A DNA stretch of 5,712 nt, from positions 1 through 5,712 of the forward strand of contig SFFS01000163.1 in assembly GCA_004557805.1 (NCBI GenBank), written 5' to 3'. The position numbers and the translations under genes are program-made. This DNA comes from Clostridiales bacterium (GTDB taxonomy: Bacteria; Bacillota; Clostridia; Christensenellales; Aristaeellaceae). Under the pieces are notes generated by a model. It did not search any database, had not been told where the DNA came from, and saw only the letters and a program-made list of their open reading frames with translations. This document shows, one piece after another, positions 4,490 to 5,712 of the stretch (its first letter is position 1; each line of letters starts with the position of its first letter).

Positions 4490-4843
4490 ATGGAGTGCAA
4501 AATCACAAACGATTTAGGCACCATTTCGATTACAGAGGACGTGCTGCTTCGCATGGCCGGCTACGCCGCGCTGGAGTGCTACGGCATCGTAGCGATGAGC
4601 TCCAAGCGCGCCAAAGACGGCATCGTCGAATGGCTCGGGCGCGAAAACCTCACCCGCGGCGTACAGCTGCGCCTGGTGGAGGACGGAAGCGTGGATATCG
4701 ATCTGTATATCGTGGTGGAATACGGCATCTCGATCGTCGCGGTGTGCAACAACATCGTCGATACGGTCAAATACAAGATCGAATCCATGACTGGCGCGAA
4801 GGTTCGCCGCATCTCCATCACTGTGGAAGGAATCCGCGTATAA
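4490..4843 (+). CDS. Asp23/Gls24 family envelope stress response protein (YloU-like)
   Basis: Asp23/Gls24 (DUF322) proteins are small cytoplasmic or membrane-associated proteins linked to envelope stress; the YloU type is found beside the fatty acid kinase gene in many Bacillota, and its exact role is unclear. The 117-residue product has the usual length and layout. The start is DLGTISITEDVLLRMAGYAA, followed by ECYGIVAMSS. Later come VDIDLYIVVEYGISI (the alternating strand) and a helix with VCNNIVDTVKYKIESMTG. The end is VRRISITVEGIRV, matching the family's closing strand (V-x-V-x-G). No membrane helix or signal peptide is present. It has its own promoter at 4410-4438 and is followed after 18 bases by the FakA-like gene, so the two form an operon. 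Confidence 0.93.
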   Translation: MECKITNDLGTISITEDVLLRMAGYAALECYGIVAMSSKRAKDGIVEWLGRENLTRGVQLRLVEDGSVDIDLYIVVEYGISIVAVCNNIVDTVKYKIESMTGAKVRRISITVEGIRV

Positions 4844-4861
4844 ACGAAGGAGGCAGCCCCG

Positions 4862-5712
4862 ATGGCTCAGACAAAAATCGACGGTCTGCTCTTCCGCGAG
4901 ATGTTCATGGCGGGAGCAGCGCTGCTTGAAAAAAATAAGGAAGCGGTCGACGCTTTAAACGTTTTCCCGGTGCCGGACGGCGATACCGGCACCAACATGA
5001 CCCTCACGGCGCAGGCCGCCGTGAAGGAGCTGAACGCGCACGAATACGTGCGGCTTGACGAAGCGGCCGACGCGCTGGCCAAGGGCGCGCTGCGCGGCGC
5101 GCGCGGAAATTCCGGCGTAATCCTCAGTCAGCTGCTGCGCGGCTTTGCCCGCAGCGTGGCCGGCCTTGCCGACGCGGACGCGGCGCAGGTCGCGCTGGCG
5201 CTCAAATCGGGCGCGGAAACGGCCTACAAGGCCGTCATGAAGCCCAAGGAGGGTACGATCCTCACCGTGGCGCGCGTGATCGCGGAAACGGCGCAGGCAA
5301 GGGCGCAGAGCGCCCCTGAAGACATCGAGGGCCTGTTCTCCGTCATTCTCACCAGCGGCGAGGCCATTCTGGCGCGCACGCAGGATATGCTGCCCATCCT
5401 CAAGCAGGCGGGCGTGGTGGACGCAGGCGGCCGCGGCCTTCTGCTGATTTATACCGGCATGAACGCGGCGCTGCGCGGCGAAGTGATCGAAACCATGACC
5501 ATGGCGGACGACGGCGCGGCCTCCTTCGAGGACGACCACGACGCGATTGCCGAGCTGAAATATATTTATTGCACTGAATTTCTGATCGATCGCATCCGCC
5601 CCACCGCCACGGAGGAGGACATCGCCCTGTTCCGCCGCAAGCTCAACCGCATCGGCGACTGCGTATTCGTCGTGGGCGACCTCGCCCTCATCAAGGTTCA
5701 CGTACACACCAA
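4862..5712 (+). CDS. fakA: Fatty acid kinase FakA-like protein (DAK2 domain, YloV), 3' end outside the window
   Basis: FakA phosphorylates fatty acids held by a FakB (DegV-type) carrier, feeding external fatty acids into phospholipid synthesis at the membrane. The frame is open to the window end; 283 residues of roughly 550 are present. The N-terminal DhaL-like kinase domain shows LNVFPVPDGDTGTNM (residues 32-46, with metal/ATP-binding D39 and D41), ARGNSGVILSQ (80-90), KPKEGTILTV (127-136) and GVVDAGGRGL (184-193). A short acidic linker follows (about 215-228), and the middle domain begins with YCTEF (236-240). The fragment ends in GDLALIKVHVHT. C237, H280 and H282 fall where I recall zinc-binding residues of Staphylococcus FakA. 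The start is ATG 4862, with AAGGAGG eight bases before it. Older annotation often calls this family dihydroxyacetone kinase-like; the YloU neighbour and domain order favour FakA. Confidence 0.94.
   Translation, partial: MAQTKIDGLLFREMFMAGAALLEKNKEAVDALNVFPVPDGDTGTNMTLTAQAAVKELNAHEYVRLDEAADALAKGALRGARGNSGVILSQLLRGFARSVAGLADADAAQVALALKSGAETAYKAVMKPKEGTILTVARVIAETAQARAQSAPEDIEGLFSVILTSGEAILARTQDMLPILKQAGVVDAGGRGLLLIYTGMNAALRGEVIETMTMADDGAASFEDDHDAIAELKYIYCTEFLIDRIRPTATEEDIALFRRKLNRIGDCVFVVGDLALIKVHVHT

Noticed and set aside
4955..5707. 250-codon minus-strand frame opposite fakA
   Set aside because: The plus strand encodes a textbook FakA kinase domain; the antisense reading has no recognisable motif.

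Overview
The window looks like a piece of a GC-rich, endospore-forming, low-GC-phylum Gram-positive (Bacillota, probably class Clostridia). The reasons are a SpoVM-like sporulation peptide, a zinc-ribbon (two CxxC) form of ribosomal protein L28, an Asp23/YloU protein followed directly by a FakA/YloV (DAK2) protein, strong AGGAGG-type ribosome sites and housekeeping promoters of TTGACA/TATAAT type. The species cannot be named from the sequence alone.

Layout. Bases 1-1403 hold the 3' part of an ABC-F ATPase gene (plus strand). Bases 1404-1733 hold no gene. They carry a partial tandem duplication of the end of that gene with its downstream 9-bp hairpin, then a strong G/C terminator, then an inverted repeat that could form a leader structure. 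Next come two small plus-strand genes: a 51-residue two-helix membrane protein starting at GTG 1734, and a 27-residue SpoVM-like peptide starting at GTG 1919, closed by a terminator. Bases 2035-2224 contain at most a doubtful 31-codon ORF and a terminator for the next gene. rpmB (L28) is on the minus strand (2225-2416). A divergent promoter pair separates it from an unrecognised 336-residue membrane-anchored protein (2598-3608, plus). A shared terminator lies between that gene and a convergent HAD-family phosphatase (3659-4291, minus). A second divergent promoter pair, with a nested inverted repeat between the two -35 elements, leads into yloU/asp23-like (4490-4843) and fakA/yloV-like (4862 to the window end) on the plus strand.

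How it fits together. As I recall it, Bacillus subtilis has spoVM, rpmB, yloU and yloV as neighbours. The same four are here in the same order, with the membrane-protein gene and the HAD gene inserted between rpmB and yloU. This synteny supports the SpoVM call, which rests on a very short peptide. yloU and fakA are 18 nt apart and are almost certainly one operon. The ABC-F gene acts in translation, rpmB in the ribosome, FakA in phosphorylation of exogenous fatty acids, and SpoVM in coat assembly on the forespore membrane; apart from gene order they are not one pathway. The most interesting items are the easily missed spoVM gene with its small membrane-protein neighbour, the duplicated ABC-F gene end, and the nested inverted repeat at 4346-4398.
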